From an uncultured Lachnospiraceae bacterium (GTDB lineage Bacteria; Bacillota; Clostridia; Lachnospirales; Lachnospiraceae): a DNA stretch of 61,522 nucleotides. The stretch lies in assembly GCA_947305245.1 (NCBI GenBank), contig CAMZDG010000019.1, forward strand, positions 1 to 61,522. The letters are read 5' to 3'. Numbering within the stretch: position 1 is the first letter of the stretch; each line of letters opens with the position of its first letter. This document shows positions 59,356 through 61,522 of this stretch, piece after piece. Under the pieces are notes generated by a model. The model ran no database searches and was not told where the DNA came from. It saw only the letters and a program-made list of their open reading frames with translations. Made by a program: the position numbers and the translations under genes.

Positions 59356-61521
59356 CTATTCTCTCACAAAATCAATTCTTCTGGTAAAGCTCTTTGTCTC
59401 TGTCTTTCCTTCTCCCACCACGGTCTCCCCCGTATTGGGATCTGTCGTCGTCTCTCCGGCGATGGTCACCGTATAGGTGACGGTCAGGTTACCTCCGGGC
59501 GAATTAATGCTCTGATAGCTGACGGGGTACGGGAAGCTCGTCGTGGTAGTGTCGAGCAGTACCAGCCCCGTGTCCGCCACAAGGCGCAGACCCACTGCGG
59601 TCCCGCTCCTGTAATCCGGCGCTTCTGCCGCGGACGGGGCCTCAATGGTCACGTCACACTTATAAGAGCGCTTCTGGCCAAGACTGACGCAAATGTCGAT
59701 GGCCGTCCCCTCATCTACGTATACGTTCGCGGAATAACTCTGGGAACAGATGATCCCCTCACCGTAGGTATCATTAAAAACCTTGGAGATGTCTCCAATG
59801 CTCAGACCGCTTTCGATCGCGGCCAGCGTTCCAGCCGTCTGCTCCATCCCGACAAGGTTCGGAACCCGCTTCATCACGTTTTCCTTACCGCGGCTGACAT
59901 AAACCGTGATCACGCTGCCCTTGGGCGCCTTCACGCGGCTGACGGGATTCTGATTAAAAACCAGTCCTTCCTCCACGTCCGAATAATCATCCAGACGATT
60001 GACCAGAAAACCAACCTGAGAAAGGCGACTGGTTGCCTCCTCCAGCGTATACCCCGTCACGTCCGGGACAAGGACTCCCTCCACGCCGGAGCTGACCGTC
60101 AGGACGATCTCGCTCCCTTCCGGGATCATCAGCCCGGCTTCCACGTCCGCACTGATCACGTCCCCCGACGGGACCACTTCCGATTCCACGTATTCCACGG
60201 TCACCATCATCTTCAAAAGCCGGAGCTTTCTCCTGGCTTCTTCCACGGTCAGGCCCTCCACCGTAGGCATCTCGCGATACGTTGTGTCCTGCTGCGAGCC
60301 CTGCGAGGAAATACTCTCGCCGAAGCTCGACTCCGTGATGATCGGTGAATCCTTGGACTTACTCTCGGTCTCACCCCCCTTTTCCGGGAGGATATAATTC
60401 AGCAATTGCTTACTCAGCACTAAAATAATGATCAGGATGATGATCCCGACAACGACCGTGACTATGGCGGTGATCTTTTCCATCTTCGTCATGCCGCTGC
60501 GGGAAGAGCCGTCTCCGTCTCCCTCGTAATCCTCCGCGCCGCCGTCATAATCGCCCTGGGCATCCTCGCGATTTAAGCGGATCCGTCCCGTTTCCGAGAG
60601 CTCAGAATAGGACCGTCCCCGCACCTGACCCAGCTCCCAATCATTCATGGTACGGGTTCCGCCGTCCACGTCCGGATGGTCAAATACCACAAAATCCTCA
60701 TCCGGCGTAAGGAGCGACTGCTTCAGATCCTTTAAAAGCTCTCCCATGTTCTGGTAACGTCTGTCGGGAGATTTCTGACAACACTTTAATACAATGGATT
60801 CCACTGCCACGGGGATCTCAGGCACAAAGTCGCTGGGATACGGCAGTTCCTCCTGAATATGCTTGATGGCGATCGCCACCGTCGTCTCTCCGTTGAACGG
60901 CACGCGGCCGGTCAACATCTCAAACATGGTAATGCCGAGCGAGTATACGTCGCTCTTCTCATCGCTGTAACCGCCTCTCGCCTGCTCGGGAGAGGTATAA
61001 TGTACGGAACCCATGACGTTGGAGGTGATGGTATTGCTCGATGCCGCCTTGGCGATGCCAAAGTCCGTCACCTTCACCTTTCCGTCCTTGGAAATGATAA
61101 TATTCTGTGGCTTAATGTCTCTGTGGATAATGTGATTGTTGTGCGCCGCTTCAATGCCCATGCTCACCTGAATGGCAATGCTGACGGCTTCCTTATACGA
61201 CAATCTGGCTTTTTTCTCAATGTACTTCTTTAACGTAATGCCTTCGATCAATTCCATTACGATGTAATGGATGCCTGCCTCTTCTCCAACGTCATACACG
61301 TTCACGATGTTGGGATGCATCAGTCCTGCCGCAGCCTGCGCCTCGATGATGAATTTCGAAACGAAATTCTCATTCTCGGCGAATTCCTGCTTCAGCACCT
61401 TGACCGCCACAAAACGATTGAGCTTGTGACATTTCGCCCGATATACGTCTGACATGCCGCCGGTACCGATCTTTTCCAAGATCTCATATCGGTTACCGAT
61501 CATCATACCTATCTTAACCAT
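59356..61521 (-). CDS. prkC: PASTA-domain serine/threonine protein kinase
   Basis: 721 aa. The N-terminal kinase domain (residues about 12-275) has the Gly loop GTGGMSDVY, AVKVLKQEF with the catalytic Lys, HRDIKPQN and DFGIAKA, and GSVHYTSPEQARGG. An acidic cytosolic linker and one membrane segment near residue 350 (TAIVTVVVGIIILIIILVL) follow, then three PASTA repeats (MPTVEGLTVEEARRKL, VPDVTGYTLEEATSRL, VPNLVGMEQTAGTLAAIESG) and a beta-rich end. It senses muropeptides or lipid II outside. The ATG at 61521 is the second base from the edge, so its ribosome binding site is not visible. Confidence 0.93.
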   Translation of the reverse strand: MVKIGMMIGNRYEILEKIGTGGMSDVYRAKCHKLNRFVAVKVLKQEFAENENFVSKFIIEAQAAAGLMHPNIVNVYDVGEEAGIHYIVMELIEGITLKKYIEKKARLSYKEAVSIAIQVSMGIEAAHNNHIIHRDIKPQNIIISKDGKVKVTDFGIAKAASSNTITSNVMGSVHYTSPEQARGGYSDEKSDVYSLGITMFEMLTGRVPFNGETTVAIAIKHIQEELPYPSDFVPEIPVAVESIVLKCCQKSPDRRYQNMGELLKDLKQSLLTPDEDFVVFDHPDVDGGTRTMNDWELGQVRGRSYSELSETGRIRLNREDAQGDYDGGAEDYEGDGDGSSRSGMTKMEKITAIVTVVVGIIILIIILVLSKQLLNYILPEKGGETESKSKDSPIITESSFGESISSQGSQQDTTYREMPTVEGLTVEEARRKLRLLKMMVTVEYVESEVVPSGDVISADVEAGLMIPEGSEIVLTVSSGVEGVLVPDVTGYTLEEATSRLSQVGFLVNRLDDYSDVEEGLVFNQNPVSRVKAPKGSVITVYVSRGKENVMKRVPNLVGMEQTAGTLAAIESGLSIGDISKVFNDTYGEGIICSQSYSANVYVDEGTAIDICVSLGQKRSYKCDVTIEAPSAAEAPDYRSGTAVGLRLVADTGLVLLDTTTTSFPYPVSYQSINSPGGNLTVTYTVTIAGETTTDPNTGETVVGEGKTETKSFTRRIDFVRE

Positions 61522-61522
61522 A

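Overview
The window looks like a chromosomal segment of an anaerobic, spore-forming Firmicute of the Lachnospiraceae / Roseburia-Eubacterium type. The reasons are a spoIIIA engulfment operon, a Firmicute PASTA kinase next to rsgA, a cobalamin-riboswitch-controlled B12 salvage operon, an intracellular GH130/epimerase mannan pathway like the one known from Roseburia, strong AGGAGG-type ribosome binding sites, and several GTG/TTG starts. Most genes are on the minus strand. All names rest on motifs and gene context read from the sequence; no database search was run.

Layout. 1-2067: release factor 3 (cut by the left edge) and phosphopentomutase. 2299-7491: the spoIIIAA-AH operon, read right to left, with acidic repeats inside SpoIIIAF and a 215-nt overlap between spoIIIAA and spoIIIAB. 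7614-19491: a small Cys-rich membrane protein, then a beta-mannan module (mannose-6-P isomerase, GH130 mannosyl-glucose phosphorylase, cellobiose/mannobiose 2-epimerase, GH36 alpha-galactosidase, CE17-like and CE2-like acetylesterases, LacI regulator, GH130 mannooligosaccharide phosphorylase) with a divergent GH26 mannanase. No transporter and no secretion signals are seen in this module. 19532-28411: a DHH phosphoesterase, an Fe-S aldo/keto reductase, a 16-Cys structural-looking protein, a small coiled-coil ORF, a REC/GGDEF/EAL protein, GH13 and GH27 hydrolases.

28461-35401 is the most unusual region. It is a compact operon of a cytosolic sugar-sensor/PAS/GGDEF protein, a Na+/alanine symporter, a radical SAM/SPASM enzyme, and, overlapping it by 4 nt, a secreted-domain/one-TM/zinc-ribbon protein that ends in a (Cys-Ala)6-Gly-Gly-Gly-Arg-Ala-Gly-Cys tail. 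This looks like a peptide-modification system whose substrate is the tail of a membrane protein.

35541-37593: a self-regulating GntR/YtrA-type repressor with an ABC exporter. 37590-50448: an 11-gene cobalamin operon behind one riboswitch with a terminator, running cbiK-like surface lipoprotein, ABC importer with an inserted DUF2809 membrane protein, cobQ, cobT, cobU, cobS, a CobU-like/CobC fusion and cbiB. 50617-55686: an HD-GYP-like protein, an esterase, and a GH10 xylanase fused in frame to a flavin-binding PPOX protein that keeps its own internal ribosome binding site. 55761-61521: telA, an xpaC-like gene, rsgA and the PASTA kinase prkC.

A recurring theme is short tandem duplications at gene edges (2160-2298, 5382-5430, 8826-8876, 17071-17199) and inside surface or membrane proteins (3946-4065, 38487-38603).
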